Source of the DNA: Austropuccinia psidii
Taxonomy: Eukaryota; Basidiomycota; Pucciniomycetes; Pucciniales; Sphaerophragmiaceae
Assembly: GCA_023105745.1 (NCBI GenBank)
Contig: JALGQZ010000019.1
Span: 1,178,001-1,242,000, forward strand
DNA: 64,000 bases
Reading direction: 5' to 3'
Shown here: piece after piece, positions 11,352 through 23,527 of the stretch
Position numbering within the stretch: the first letter of the stretch is position 1
Layout of the letters: every line of letters begins with the position of its first letter
Notes under the pieces: generated by a model
Told to the model about the DNA's origin: nothing
The model's input: the letters and a program-made list of their open reading frames with translations, nothing else
Database searches by the model: none
Made by a program: the position numbers and the translations under genes

Positions 11352-13297
11352 TGTGAGCCTTTGAGATATGACCACATATCCAAAAAGGTCACAACAAAAA
11401 TTCTATAATAATTAAGCTTATAATAATTATCTTAAAACTAGTGAAAATACCATAAATAGGTACAAAATCTGAATTAACTCAGAATCTAATGGGTAAGAAT
11501 GTAAAATAAATTACAACATTAGATTCCCCATGGCAAAATACACATATGTCATTTTCATGGCATATCTGAAAAGTCAATAATTACTGAACAATACATAATA
11601 AGACCCTAAAAAGACATAAAATCTTATTTAACTCAGAAGCCAATGAAGCAACATGTAAAATAAATTATACTATTGGATTTCCTATAGGCATTTACACATA
11701 AAACAATTATATGACAGTTTTCTAAAGTCAATACTTAAGGAATTAAGCTGAATATATGCACTTTTTTGGTCAATGCATATATTCATGGTTTTCAGCTAAT
11801 ATCTTTTGAAATATACAAGATAGAGAGTTAAACCAAATATAAATTCACCACATAATTACTGTAGTAACACAGATATGAGCTTCATTTTACAAGTTATAAG
11901 CAAGGTTACAACCTGTAAAGGTTTATTGAACAAAATGACTGGAGCTGTTGACCACTTTGTTGTGAAAGTGGTCCAAGTTTAAAACAAAGTAGATAGTCAG
12001 ATTTTAATAGCTTATACGTTAATAAAGATGTAATTTTTATTATAATATTCAAGGTATAACCACTTGAAATCAAGGTTTGGAGCTTAAAATATTAAGTTTC
12101 GACGGAAAATATGAGCTACAAGAAAAATCATCAAAAATAAAGTTTTGATGATGTAATGAAATTCTCTTAGAGGTTTAATAAAGACATTTGAAGCTATAAG
12201 AATTCACTCTCAGAAGAGCTGTAGCATGAATAACTTAAAAGTCATTAATGATCAAAGCTTAAGCTTAAAATTGATCATTTATGATCACTCAATGTAATCG
12301 TATTTTAAGTTTAACAGTTATATAAGTAATGAAGCTGGTGAATGATATTATATTATGATTAATACAATAAAAATTCACAAATTTTAGGGTTTTTCCAAGC
12401 CTATGATTGCATCAAACTTGGGGTTATAGTGACAACTCTAAATAATGGCGTAATAATAAGATAAGATGGTTTGATCATGGCATAATCATCACTAAACCTT
12501 AAAATACTGATCATTTCCAGTGGATAGCATTATTAAATGTATGTTGGAAGCTTACTGGACTCTAGAAGGGAGGTATTTACTATAAATAGAGCTCTTTTTA
12601 CTCTATTTTCCTGTCAGATGCATAAAAAACAATAAAACAATTAAATCAAAAAGTAAAATCTTTATTCTTTATATATAAATCTTTTATATTATCAAAGAAC
12701 AAAGGTAATATTTATTATACTCATTATTTTTGACGTGCGTACTTCAATTGCTCACTTGTTTTGTTATAATTGTTGTAAAAATCTCATTTCCACGTAAAAT
12801 CAAGAAAATATGTAATTTCTCTTATTTGTATTTGTAAATACAATTTAAAGAAGTTGTATTTACATTATTTGGTGTAAATTCTTCCAAAGCGTATTATATT
12901 AAGCGTCAAAAATAGGTTATTTCTCCTTATTATAATAATTTATCTATATTATTACTATTAATAATTCTTTTATTAATATAGATAGTATTTATATTAATAT
13001 ATAGCTTTAATATTAGTGATATTTTGGTTATTAATTGTTTTTTATTAATAAAAAACAATTTTGTACACCTTTATTATTTGTTAGTAACAATAATGAAGTG
13101 CTTCCAAATATATTAATTATCAAATATTGATATATTTATTTATTATATTATCATATTTATTTATTAATATGATTATTCTTTACACCATAATTATAGTAAT
13201 TATTTTTATCTTATTCATTTTATTTATAAGGACATTCAGAGTACAATAAGTAAAATATTAGTAATTTTCACTTATTGTTTCATAGTCAAAGCTTATA
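11352..13297 (+). repeat. 5' LTR of A1
   Basis: 1,946 bases, starting TGTGAGCC and ending CTTATA (from the family's CTTACA). It contains the family's 154-bp internal tandem duplication near its 5' end, the TATA block at 12,581, and a region with short palindromic AT-rich stems. It matches 17,425-18,591 plus 22,509-23,328. Confidence 0.92.
12581..12589 (+). promoter_or_regulatory. TATA box of the A1 5' LTR
   Basis: TATAAATAG followed by AGCTCTTT, at the position conserved in the other family-A LTRs. This is the expected promoter of the element. Confidence 0.6.
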
Positions 13298-13312
13298 TTT
13301 GGGGGCCTGGCC
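13298..13312 (+). promoter_or_regulatory. Putative primer-binding site of A1
   Basis: tttgggggcctggcc lies immediately inside the 5' LTR, matching the equivalent site in A2 (TTTGGGGTCCTGGCC) and in the truncated element at 6,923. The TGG near the LTR edge fits tRNA priming. Confidence 0.5.
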
Positions 13313-13790
13313 GTGATATTTACTTAAAAGACCTTTAAAGAGATTCCAATTGGGTTTATACAATAATAAGTTATATATATAACCATAGAATTATATAATA
13401 AATTTATATTTATTGATTTTAAAAGCTATTGAGGAATTTGGAAAGCAATTGTACTGTCTTACATGTGGTTTTTCACATCCTTAGACTTGAAAGAAATTTC
13501 TTTGAGTGGCTATAGTGATTAAAAGAGATATTTTATGAATTGAAAATAATTTTATATTATAAATTAATTTCAGAATCAACTTGATTTTTTGTTTTCTTCT
13601 TCAAAAAGAAAATATAAAAAATCAAATAAAAAAGTTATTTTTATTCAATTTTTATTCAATTTTTATTCATTTCTTTATTCATTTCACTTATTCCAAGATA
13701 TAAAAGAAGTTTTTACATGGAAAAATTGCCATATCTTACCAAAAATAACACTTATTACATGAAAGACTTATACTTATTTGTCTTTTTTAG

Positions 13791-13929
13791 TGTTTGAAGA
13801 CAATCTAACAGAGGATAATCAAACCACTGTTGAAAGAAACTTTCCCAAGTTCTCCAAAATCAATTTTCATTGAGAAAAAGAAAGCTAAGAAATTAGACTT
13901 TCCAGGACCCACTATTCAGGACTCTGAAT
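13791..13929 (+). pseudogene. Leader exon/ORF of A1, frameshifted
   Basis: It follows a TCTTTTTTAG acceptor-like tract and ends at GTGAGT (donor-like). The text FEDNLTEDNQTTVERN matches the A2 leader ORF. An 11-base loss relative to A2 (139 versus 150 bases) breaks the frame. Confidence 0.4.
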
Positions 13930-14006
13930 GTGAGTACTTCCTTTATAAATTGCCATAAAAAGAAATTCTTGTACTGAAATCTTTTTATTTTTTATTTTCT
14001 TAAATT

Positions 14007-15700
14007 AGGACTACCAGACAAGGTTGCAAATACTCCATCCAATCAAATGGAGCTGGACACAGAGGTAGAATTGATCCCCCAAGAGGGAAAATAAAGGGAA
14101 AAATTCCCAGTGGAACAGAATCCACACAAGGAAGTGCCTTATCCCAAAGGCAAGTGGCAGAAATGCCCATGATATCTGAACCAGAGTTGAGACTAAGTAT
14201 GAGTACCTCAAATAGGTACAAATCACATTCAGAGGGCTCAGAAAGACATTTACATGAGCCAGTACAAGCATTACTACACAGTGTAAAAGGACAAACACTG
14301 GAAAATGTTGCCACAAATACACCAAGGAGTGATGGACTTCTGGAACATCCTCATAAGGTTCCTCAAAGAGGAGGAAATAGTGAGATACTCCAATGGATGG
14401 AATCCACTATCATCCAAACCTCAAATCAAGAAGATAAAAGAGTACCATACCAAAAAGAGGGAGGCAACCAAGTAAGAAGCCCCAGTAGCTTCTACCAGCA
14501 AGCCCCAAGCCAACCCACTTCCTCAAGAAGGGACAAAGAACAAGAAAAAGAACTAGAGAAAACCATATTCCCCAAGTGACAGGATTCCAAAAATCCAAAA
14601 AGATGCCATGGACAGGACCTTGATGGAATTCAAGGACAAGGAGGAGAAAAGAATGAGACAACCTAATTTCCCAAAGAAATAACCTTGTCTCCAGATGTTG
14701 TAGATACTTTGACAGAAATTAAAAATAGTATTTTACCTCTTAAAGAAATTAAAAACAGCTTATTATCCTTACAAGAAAAAAATAACAACTTATCATGTTT
14801 AACAAAAATTGTTGTACAAAACCAGAAAGAAATTGATAACATTAAATCTATCGTTTAAAATAACAAAACAAAGGTTTAATTGACAATACCCAAAAATTAA
14901 TACAAGGACAACAGGAATTGTATAAATATATAAAAGATATCAAAGATAAAACTTTGAAAATCAATTATGATGTGAGTATTGATAATCTTACAGAAAGATT
15001 AAACAAATTAAGTATTTCTGTAGAAAAATTTGAAGAAAAGACTTCATAACACCAAAAATTACTTCTAGACCATGTGGAAAAAAGTGATGAAGCAAGAATG
15101 AATCTGAAAGATGATATTCAAAGTGAAGTAAGACTTATTACTGAGAAAATGGATAAAATAAATGAGGCTAAACTAAATATGCCAAAGTTATCATGCCCAT
15201 TTTATCACATAAGAAGTCCTGTTAAACCAAAAGAGGAAATAAAAAATTCATTCATAACAGACTTGAGTCATCAAGATAATAATCAAGTCTCAATAAAGGA
15301 AGCACCTCAATTAAAAGAATGGCCAACATTCACAGGAGAAGGTGAATATTACCATATGTCATTTTATAAAACAATTGAAATGTTACAAGAAGATTATGCC
15401 ATACCAGAAAAATTAATCCCTGCCATATTAAACTCACTATTTGAGAAATCTGAAAAAAGATGGTATTATGGAATAAGGCAAACAAATGGCAAATATACCT
15501 GGTCTTGGTGGAAACAAGAAATAATCACAAAGTGGGCTAATGATTACTGGGGGTTCAAAATAGAGAATGCATTTGAAAATTCCTTCTTTGACCCAGACAA
15601 GAATTAGCCTTTGACTTGGTTCTTAAAAAAAGTTGAAAGATTAAATGCACTGTACCCAGAAATGTCAAAAAAATGGTACACATAAAAATACTTAAGAAAT
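14007..15700 (+). pseudogene. gag pseudogene of A1 (N-terminus and capsid-like region, no zinc knuckle)
   Basis: The start codon conserved in the sister copies reads AGG here (14,007-14,009). Two long open pieces remain. The first (14,154-14,579) is Ser/Gln-rich and polar. The second (15,074-15,607) covers a Lys/Glu-rich, coiled-coil-like segment and then the conserved capsid-type block with LKEWPTFTGEGEYYHMSF and TWSWWKQEIITKW. Between them lie several stops. After about 15,690 the text jumps straight to the RNase H tail, so the nucleocapsid CCHC motif is absent. Gag would normally assemble the virus-like particle. This copy cannot make an intact one. Confidence 0.85.
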
Positions 15701-17322
15701 GAGGAAATATGACTATAGCTCATAAATCTGGTAATATTCATAAAAATTCAGCTGGTCTTAACAGATGGGCTCTGGCAAATACACCTGAAAATCCAGCATG
15801 GGTACCACAGGAAGAGCACTATATAGAAGGCATATGCAACACAAATATTGGCACAGAATTCTTTAACCAAGTTAAAGAAAGCTATAAAATGGACTAAAAC
15901 TCCAATACCCTATGCCAACTTCTAATAAAAGACTGTAGATACCCATCACTTTCATCAAAACTAGATGAAATATGGAAAAAAGCATATGATGAAGGAAGAG
16001 TCCACCTTCTTGATGGAATCCTCTACCATAGAACTGAACATACATGTGTTATGGCTTTAACAGATAGAACTATGATAAACACTATACTACATGAATTTCA
16101 TGATAGTGTTGCAGCTGGACATCTCTAAGAAGACAGAGCACTAGAGAGGGTAAAAACCTGCTCTTGGTGGCCAAATTGGAAGAAAGATGTTGCAGAATAG
16201 TTCCAAACTTGTGACAGATGCCAGAAAGCAACAGAGCCACAGGAAAGAAATTTGGAATCATGATCCAAATCCAGGAACCAAAATCCCATTGGGAAATAGC
16301 TCACATGGATTGGGTAACAGCCTTACCTCCAGAAGGAGACAGAAGCTATAATGCATGCCTAGTATTAGTTGACAGATACCGAAAAACTCCAATTTTCTTA
16401 CTCTGTCACAAGGATGACACAGCTATAGACACAGCCATAATGATATGGAATAAAGTTCTTAGCCACACAGGCTTATTTCAAAATATAATTAGTGATAGAG
16501 ACCCAAAATTTACTTCAGCATTATGGACAAGCCTCCATAACCTGTTTGGAGCAAAATTATCATTATCAACAGCTTACCACCCCCAAAATGATGGTCTAGA
16601 AGAAAGAATGATACAGACCTTAGAAGACATGATCAGGAGATTCTTTGCTTTTGGCCTAGAATTCAAATATTCTCATGGTTTTACCCATTATTGGTGTACA
16701 TTAATACCAGCTTGTGAGCTGGCATATGAAACATCAATCCATTCTTCAACTGGGAAAAAACCAGCAATGCAAGAAAAAGGCTGGAATCCAAGACTTCATT
16801 ATAATACCCTCAAAAAGGACTTAGTGGATATACACCCAACAGCAAGTAGCTTCAAGTTAATGCTTGACAAAGCAAGACACCATGAAAACAGATGTATGAA
16901 AGATTCTTTCAAGTATCCAAAAGAAAGATGGGATAAAAGTCATAAACCACCTGACTTCAAAATAGGAGACTTGGTCCTAGTGTCAAGTTTAAATTTGAAT
17001 AATATAAAAAGGCCCAAAGAAATTGAGCGAACCCTTTGCAGGACCATTTATGATAAAAGAATTACATGGACCTAATGCTGTGAAACTAGAGCTCACAGAT
17101 TAATTAATGAACAAATACCCAACTTTCCCTGTGAGTCTGATAGAACCTTATAGCTAAAGTGACAAGGAATTATTCCCACTAAGAAATACCCCCTTTAGCA
17201 GAAGGAGAAGAAAAGAAAATTGTGAAAGTCAACTCAAGAAGATGAATGGCTACTTGAGAAGGATATAAAAAATGCTGATAAATAATTAAGAAGGTTCAGA
17301 CATGAAAGAGAGCCTAAAGAAT
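15701..17322 (+). pseudogene. pol remnant of A1 (RNase H tail, integrase, chromodomain)
   Basis: It begins at the deletion junction (15,701) with the RNase H C-terminal text [12 protein letters not shown], continues through the linker ([16 protein letters not shown]) and the integrase zinc-binding region (HEFHDSVAAGHL ... CDRCQK), and then the integrase core. A stop at 15,895, a TCA-to-TAA change near 16,127, another stop near 16,198 and a single-base loss near 16,230 break the frame. The C-terminal chromodomain is recognisable near 17,160-17,322 but has lost about 66 bases relative to A2. Confidence 0.85.
16218..17075 (+). pseudogene. Integrase core of A1 with intact D,D35E triad
   Basis: A 285-codon open piece. 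It reads HMDWVTALPPEGD (first Asp, residue 31), SDRDPKFTSALW (second Asp, residue 93) and AYHPQNDGLEERMIQ (Glu, residue 129). The 35-residue gap between the second Asp and Glu is the normal D,D35E spacing. Downstream are the conserved YETSIHSSTGKKPA and KWDKSHKPPDF-type blocks leading to the GDLVLVS beta-barrel motif. The open piece lacks the N-terminal zinc finger in frame and ends by frameshift before the chromodomain. It is the best-preserved pol segment in the window, but there is no own promoter, so expression is doubtful. Confidence 0.85.
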
Positions 17323-18476
17323 AGAAAAATTAAGCATTATTGAGATTCAAGACTAACAAAGTCTATTGAAGAGGTAGGACAGTGGATGATAACCTAATTA
17401 ACTATATCAGATTGTGGTAGGGAATGTGAGCCTTTCAGATATGACCACAAATCCAAAAAGTTCACAAGAAAAATTCTATAATAACTATACTTATAATAAT
17501 CATCTTAAAACTGGTGAAAATACCATAAACAGGTACAAAATATGAATTAACTGGGAATTCAATGGGTAAACATGTGAAATGAATTACACCATTAGATTCC
17601 TCATGGTAAAATACACATATGTCATTTTTATGGCATACCTGGAAAGTCAATAATTACTGAAGAATAAGTAATAATACCCTAAAAAATACATAAAATCTTA
17701 TTCAACTCAGAAGCCAATGAAAAAACTTGTGAAATGAATTGTACCATTGCATTCCCCATAAAGGCGTACACATAAAACAATTATATTACAATTTTCTAAA
17801 GTAAATACTTGAGTAATTAAGCTGAATATATGCACTTTTTTGCTCAATACATATATTAATGGTTTTCAGCTAATATCTCTTGAAATATACAAGGTAGAGA
17901 GTTAAACCAAAAATAAAGTCACCACATAATTACTTTAAAAACACAGATAAGAACTTTATTTTACAAGTTATAGACAAGGCTACAACTTATAAAGGTTTAT
18001 TGAACAAAATCACTGGAGCTGTTGACCACTTTGTGTGAAAGTGGTTCAAACTTAAAAAAAGGTAGATAGTAAGATTCTACTAGTTTATATGTGAAGAATG
18101 TTGTAATTGTTATTATAAAATTCAAGGTATAACCCCTTGAAATAAAGGTTTGAAGTTTAAAATATTAAATTTTGATAGAAAAGATGTGTTACAAGGAAAA
18201 TCATCATAAATAGATTTTTGATGATGTAATGGAATGCTCTTTGCAGTTTAATAAGGAAATTCCAAGCTATAAGAATTAACTCTCAGAGTAGCTGTAGCGT
18301 GTATAACTTCAAAGGTAGCAATGATCAAAGTTTAAGTTTAAAACTGATCATTTATGATAACTCACTGTAATCTTATTTTAAGTTTAACAGTTATATAAGT
18401 GATAAAACTGGTGAATACTATTAGATTATGATGAATACTAATAAAATACAAGAAGTTTAGGCTTCTTCCAAGCCTA

Positions 18477-18484
18477 TGACGTCA
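18477..18484. promoter_or_regulatory. CRE-like palindrome in A1 3' LTR
   Basis: TGACGTCA, a perfect ATF/CREB-type palindrome. Equivalent positions in other A LTRs read TGACATCA or TGATTGCA, so the perfect form may be chance or an ancestral bZIP site. Confidence 0.3.
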
Positions 18485-20007
18485 TCAAACTTAGGGTTAT
18501 AGTGAAAACTCTAAATAATGGCATGATAATAACATAAGATGGCTTGATCAGGACATAATCATCACTAAACCCTAAAATACTGATCATTTCCTGTGAGATA
18601 TAAGGTATATCTTACATACCCAAGTAGGACACAATTACCTTAAAAATAAATTTTGAACTATGCAAAGCCCCCAAGTCATTCATATATTAAAAATTGATCA
18701 TTTTTTTATTTCAGAAAAGATGAATAGCTTTTTATTGAGTAACAAAGTCCATGGATTTAAGGATAGATTTGGATTCTACACACAATTTCACCTAGGGTAG
18801 CTCCATAGAGTGAATATTCTCAAATCAACTCTTTGAGGTGGTAATATGGGAAATAATTCAATACCACATAAAAGATCTGTGAAAACTTTTGTTTTTCTCA
18901 ATTTCACACCAAAATAATGGGAATGTGAGAAATCCAATGTTACATATACACTAAGAATAGTGTTATGAGTATTCATGGCACTTAATATCATGGTATTATT
19001 AAATGCACGTTTGGTACACCCATAGTGAATATCTCACTTGAAGCTTGAATTTCCATTTTGACGCGAAAAATAGTCAAGGGGGACAAAAGACATCAAAGAG
19101 AGCCAGGGTACCCAACTTCTGAGGACTATGAGGCATGAACAGCTCCAAGGCTTGGATTCATGGCTGATCTTGGCCCAATTAGTAAACTAAAACCTTTTGG
19201 GAACTTGGCTACCATGTCACAAATTCAGTAAATCATAAGAAAATAGCAAATAACCTGCTATTTTGACATGCCAAGGAGGTAAAGAACAACTTAGACTCCT
19301 TTAACCATGTCAGTTCCTAATGAATTTCCATGGATAAGCTCAAAAATAGTAATTAAAACCCTTTTTGGACCAGTATCCATTGATTTACCTCATAGCAACC
19401 AGCCATATACTGCTATTTGCAATTCTATGTAGAAATGAGGTAAAAACTTCAAAAATTCATTAAAAATACAATTCTTAACTAATCTTTCTGAAACTCTCAC
19501 GACCAATTAAGGGCTGAATAGTTCATATAAAAACCAAAAAGAATTCTACTTTTATATGTAAAATTAGAATTTTTACCTACAGTTCATTTGTGATGATTCC
19601 ACATGAAACACAGAATCTTTAAAAACTTATAGAAAATACATTCTCTGATGAAATTTTCAATAAAATTGATAAATTTGAGAAATAAATAATTATTTCAAAA
19701 TAAAATAATATTTACAGTTGTTACTCCTTTTATTCTTAACCATAAATGGGTTTGTAGTCACGTAAAAACCTCAATTAAGTAATTATGATAATCTTACGTG
19801 ACAACAGATGATGCAATCAATAATCCAAAAAGGTTTATTGTTTTCTCACTCACCGATTTTTCATTTTTCTCTATGGAACGCCTCTGTGAGCTGTCTTAGA
19901 CTTGAAAGAGGCTTCCTCTTGCTGTTTTTCCAAATAATCACATTATTCAATTATACCTTTTGTACCAACAAGCAAGTATTAGTTAAATATTTTCTTAAAT
20001 GTTTTAT

Positions 20008-22005
20008 TGTAAGGTTTGACTATGAAACAATAAGTAAAAATTACTAATTTATTACTTATTGTACTCTGAATGTCCTTATAATTGAAATAAATAAGATTAA
20101 AATAATAATAATAATAAAGAAATATTATTAAATAAATATAATAATATAATTAATATTATATGAAATTATAATATTATAAATAATATATTAATATAAAATA
20201 ATTAATATATTATAAAGCTCTTTATTATTGTTACCAACAAATAATAAAGGCGTAAAAAACTGTTTTTTATAAATAAAAAACAATTAATAACAATAATATT
20301 ACTAATATTAAAGTTATATATTAATATAAATGATATTTATATTAAATAAAAATTATTAAGAGTAATAATAAGAGAGAAATTATTATAATAAGATGAAATA
20401 ACCTACTTTTAACACTTAAAATAATAATTTTGAGATATTTTACGCCAAAAGAATATAATACAACTTTTTCAAATTGTATTTACAATAAAAAATAAAGAAA
20501 ATTACTAAAATTCTTGATTTTACGTGGATATGAGTTTATAGAGAGATTTATGACAAAAACAATTAAAGATTTGATTTAATCACGTAAAACAAGTGATTAA
20601 TATTAAGATGGTCTTTGGTCTTTAATAATATAAGAGTTTTATATATAAAGAATAAAGAAATTACCTTTTATTTAATTGATTTAATGTTTTTGATGCATCT
20701 GAGGGGTAAATAGAGTAAAAAGAGCTCTATTTATAGTAAATACCTCCCTCCTAGAGTCCAACAGGCTTCTAGTAGACGTGTACTGATCATATCCACTGGA
20801 ATTGATCAATATTTTAAGGTTTGAGGGTGATTACATCATGATCAAACCATATTACATCATTATTACACCATTATTTAGAGTTATCACTATAACTCTAAGT
20901 TTGATGACATCAGAGGCTTGGCAGAACCCCAAATTTCGTGGATTTTATTAGTTTTAATCATAAACTAATAGTATTCACCAATTTTATCACTCTTAAGACT
21001 GTTAAACTTAAATTAAGGTTACAGTATGTGATCATAACTGCTCAAATTAAGCTCAAACTTTGATCCTCAATAACTTTTAAGATTTACATGCTACAGCAAT
21101 TCAGAGAGTGAATTCTGATAGCCTGGCATAACCTTATCATTCTGCCAAGAGCTTTTTATTACATCATCAAAACTCTATTTTTGATGATTTTTCTGGTAAC
21201 TCATCTTTTCTGTCGAAATTCAATATTTTAAACTTCAAACCTTGATTTCAGGGGGTTATACCCTGAATTTAATAATAAAAATTACATCATTCTTCACGAA
21301 TGAACTAGTAGAATCCAACTGTATACTTTTTTTTAAGTTTGGAACACTTTCACAACAAAGTGGTCAACAGCTCTGTTGATTTTTATCAATAATTCATCAT
21401 AGGTTTTAGCCTTGTTTATAATTTGTAAAATAAAGTTCATATCTGTGTTCTTACAGTAATTACGTGGTAACTTTATTTTTGGTTCATCATTCTATCATGT
21501 ATAGTTTAGAAGATATTAGCTATGATCCTTGAATATATGCATTGACCAAAAAAGTGCATATATTCAGGATAATTCCTTAAGTATTAACATTGGGAATTAG
21601 CTTGCTAATTGTTTTATGTGTGGAATTTTATGGGGAATTTACTGGTACAATTTATTTCACATGTTGTTTCATTAGTTCTTGAGATAAATAAGGTTTTATG
21701 ATTTTTATAAGGTATTATACCTTATAATTCCTTAAATATTGACTTTACAGATATGCCATAAAAATGGTATATGTGTATTTTTCCATGGGGAATCCAATGG
21801 TATAATTTACTTTACATGTTGATTCATTGGTTTTTAAGTTAAACCAATTTTTGTACCAATTTATGGTATTTTTTGTATATTTAATTAATTATTCTTAATG
21901 TATAATTATTCTAAGTAATTTTAATATAATTATATTAAAGGTATAATTGTTCTGAGTCTTTTTTGTGACCTTATTGGGTATGTAGTCATATCTCAAAGGC
22001 TCACA
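20008..22005 (-). mobile_element. Solo family-A LTR nested in the B LTR
   Basis: 1,998 bases, minus orientation, from TGTAAGG to GGCTCACA on the plus strand. The flanking five bases are TTTAT on both sides (20,003-20,007 and 22,006-22,010), a perfect target-site duplication. The B LTR text continues directly on both sides. It is the youngest layer of a three-deep stack. Confidence 0.93.
20727..20735 (-). promoter_or_regulatory. TATA box of the solo A LTR
   Basis: The plus strand reads ctatttata, giving TATAAATAG on the minus strand, at the conserved family-A position. It could still act as a promoter reading toward lower coordinates. Confidence 0.5.
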
Positions 22006-22570
22006 TTTATTCTTTCAAGAAATCAATCAGAAAGACGTGCGATCGTAGAGATCAACTATATATTGCTGTAATATTGTTATAAATCAACTTTGGTCCATTA
22101 AATACACTATTATACATCAAATATCTCTACTATTATCTTCTAAAAAGTTCATTGACTTAATAGTGAGTGATTTATCTTAATTCTTGAAGTTTTTCTCTAG
22201 TAATAGGATTCTTCAAGAGTTATCTTTATAATTATTCTTGTAAAAGATAATTATATATCAAAATAATTTTATTATTTCAATAAAAAGAAGCTTTTATTGT
22301 TAAATTATTCTTGTAATTAATTCTTGTAGACAATTAATTATTACTGTTATAATCACTAGTAGTGTATAACACATAAAAGAGATAATTCTTTAATTATTTA
22401 ATTGTGGTTATAATAAGTTTTTTATTATTATAATTCATAAGAATGGTCATAGTACTGTTGATTAATAGTAATATTATCAACAGTTTCATAGACACATCTT
22501 ACATTTACAGTTGATATCATCAGTACATGTCTATTAGAAGCCTACTGGACTCTAGAAGGGAGGTATTTAC

Positions 22571-22579
22571 TATAAATAG
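22571..22579 (+). promoter_or_regulatory. TATA box of the A1 3' LTR
   Basis: TATAAATAG in the resumed part of the 3' LTR, followed by AGATCTTT where the other copies have AGCTCTTT. Confidence 0.5.
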
Positions 22580-23358
22580 AGATCTTTCTACTCTATCTTC
22601 CCCTCAGATGCATAAAAAACAATAAAAAAATTAAATCAAAAGGTAAAATATTCATTCTTTATATATAAATATTTTATATTATCAAAGATCAAAGGTAATC
22701 TTTATTATTATCATCATTTTTGATGTGATTACTTCCATTGTTCACTTCTTTTGTTATAATTATCTTAAAAATCTCATTTCCACATAAAATCAAGAAAATT
22801 TGTAATATCTCTTATTTTTATTTTTAAATACAATTTAAAAAAGTTGTATTTACATTATTTGGCGTGAATTCTTCCAAAACTATCATATTAAGCATCAAAA
22901 GGAGGTTATTTTCTCTTATTATAATAATATCTCTATATTATTACTATTAATAATTCTTCTATTAATATAAATAGTATTTATATTAATATATAACCTTAAT
23001 ATCAGTGATATTTTAGTTATTAATTGTTTTTTATTGATAAAAAACAATTTTTTACACCTTTATTATTTGTTGGTAACAATAATGAAGTGCTTTCAAATAT
23101 ATTAATTATTAAATATTAATAAATTTATTTATTATATTATTCATTCATAATATAAACTATATTATTATATTCATTTATTAATATAATTATTTTGTATGAA
23201 ATAATTATAATAATTCTTTATTATTATAATTATTTTTTATCTTTTTTATTTTATTTATAAGGAAATTTGGAGTACAATAAGTAAAATATTAGTAGTTTTT
23301 ACTTATTGTTTCATAGTCAAGCCTTACAAAATAATTTTTAATAAATTTCACATAATTT

Positions 23359-23527
23359 GAAATCAATTCCTCATCATGGAGAATTAATTCTTATATATTT
23401 GAAATCAATTACTTAAGATGAGGAATTGATTTCTCATTATTTGAAATCAATTACTTAAGATGAGGAATTAATTTCTCATTATTTGAAATCACTTCCTAAT
23501 TATTTAGAATCAATTCCTCATAATGTG
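23359..23527. repeat. Four-copy 42-bp tandem array of hairpin units
   Basis: Copies start at 23,359, 23,401, 23,443 and 23,485. Copies two and three differ at a single position; copies one and four are more diverged. Each central unit contains the inverted arms GAAATCAATT and AATTGATTTC separated by 13 bases (for example 23,401-23,433). The 16-mer GAAATCAATTCCTCAT (23,359-23,374) is also the exact reverse complement of 23,418-23,433. Confidence 0.9.

Larger units (their letters stand above)
18592..22503 (+). mobile_element. Solo family-B LTR (interrupted by a solo A LTR)
   Basis: It starts TGTGAG and ends CTTACA. The flanks TTTCC (18,587-18,591) and TTTAC (22,504-22,508) form a five-base duplication with one mismatch. 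The A1 5' LTR shows the empty site with a single TTTCC. The B text matches 26,874-28,804 and the reverse of 52,020-53,918. Removing the inner insertion leaves about 1,909 bases. There is no internal region, so it arose by LTR-LTR recombination. Confidence 0.9.
11352..23328 (+). mobile_element. Family-A Ty3/gypsy retrotransposon A1, with nested insertions
   Basis: Two family-A LTRs flank a gag/pol interior on the plus strand. The five bases before (11,347-11,351) and after (23,329-23,333) are both AAATA, a perfect target-site duplication. The 3' LTR is split by a solo family-B LTR (18,592-22,503). Without that insertion the element is about 8.06 kb. It is non-autonomous: roughly 2.4 kb between gag and the RNase H tail is missing, and the remaining frames carry stops. 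Confidence 0.92.
17425..23328 (+). repeat. 3' LTR of A1, split by a nested insertion
   Basis: It begins TGTGAGCC after a polypurine-like tract (ggtagggaa, 17,416-17,424). The LTR runs 17,425-18,591, is interrupted by a family-B solo LTR (18,592-22,503) and its duplicated target, and resumes at 22,509, ending CTTACA at 23,328. Reassembled length is about 1,987 bases. Comparison with the uninterrupted 5' LTR shows the break within TTTCC|AGTGGATA. Confidence 0.92.

Noticed and set aside
13298..17424. C-to-T repeat-induced point mutation (RIP) as the source of stops
   Set aside because: The changes seen in catalytic motifs and stops include transversions (GAT to CAT, TCA to TAA, ATG to AGG) and indels. 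No dominant C-to-T pattern was visible by hand.
17462..17650. A 62-codon minus-strand ORF, with a similar plus-strand one at 42,181-42,369 (HEESN..IHFTCLPI)
   Set aside because: They are antisense to the same segment of family-A LTRs. The similarity is that of the LTR itself, and sister LTRs have stops in this frame.
20097..20118. (AAT)n run in the solo A LTR
   Set aside because: Ordinary short microsatellite; no function indicated.
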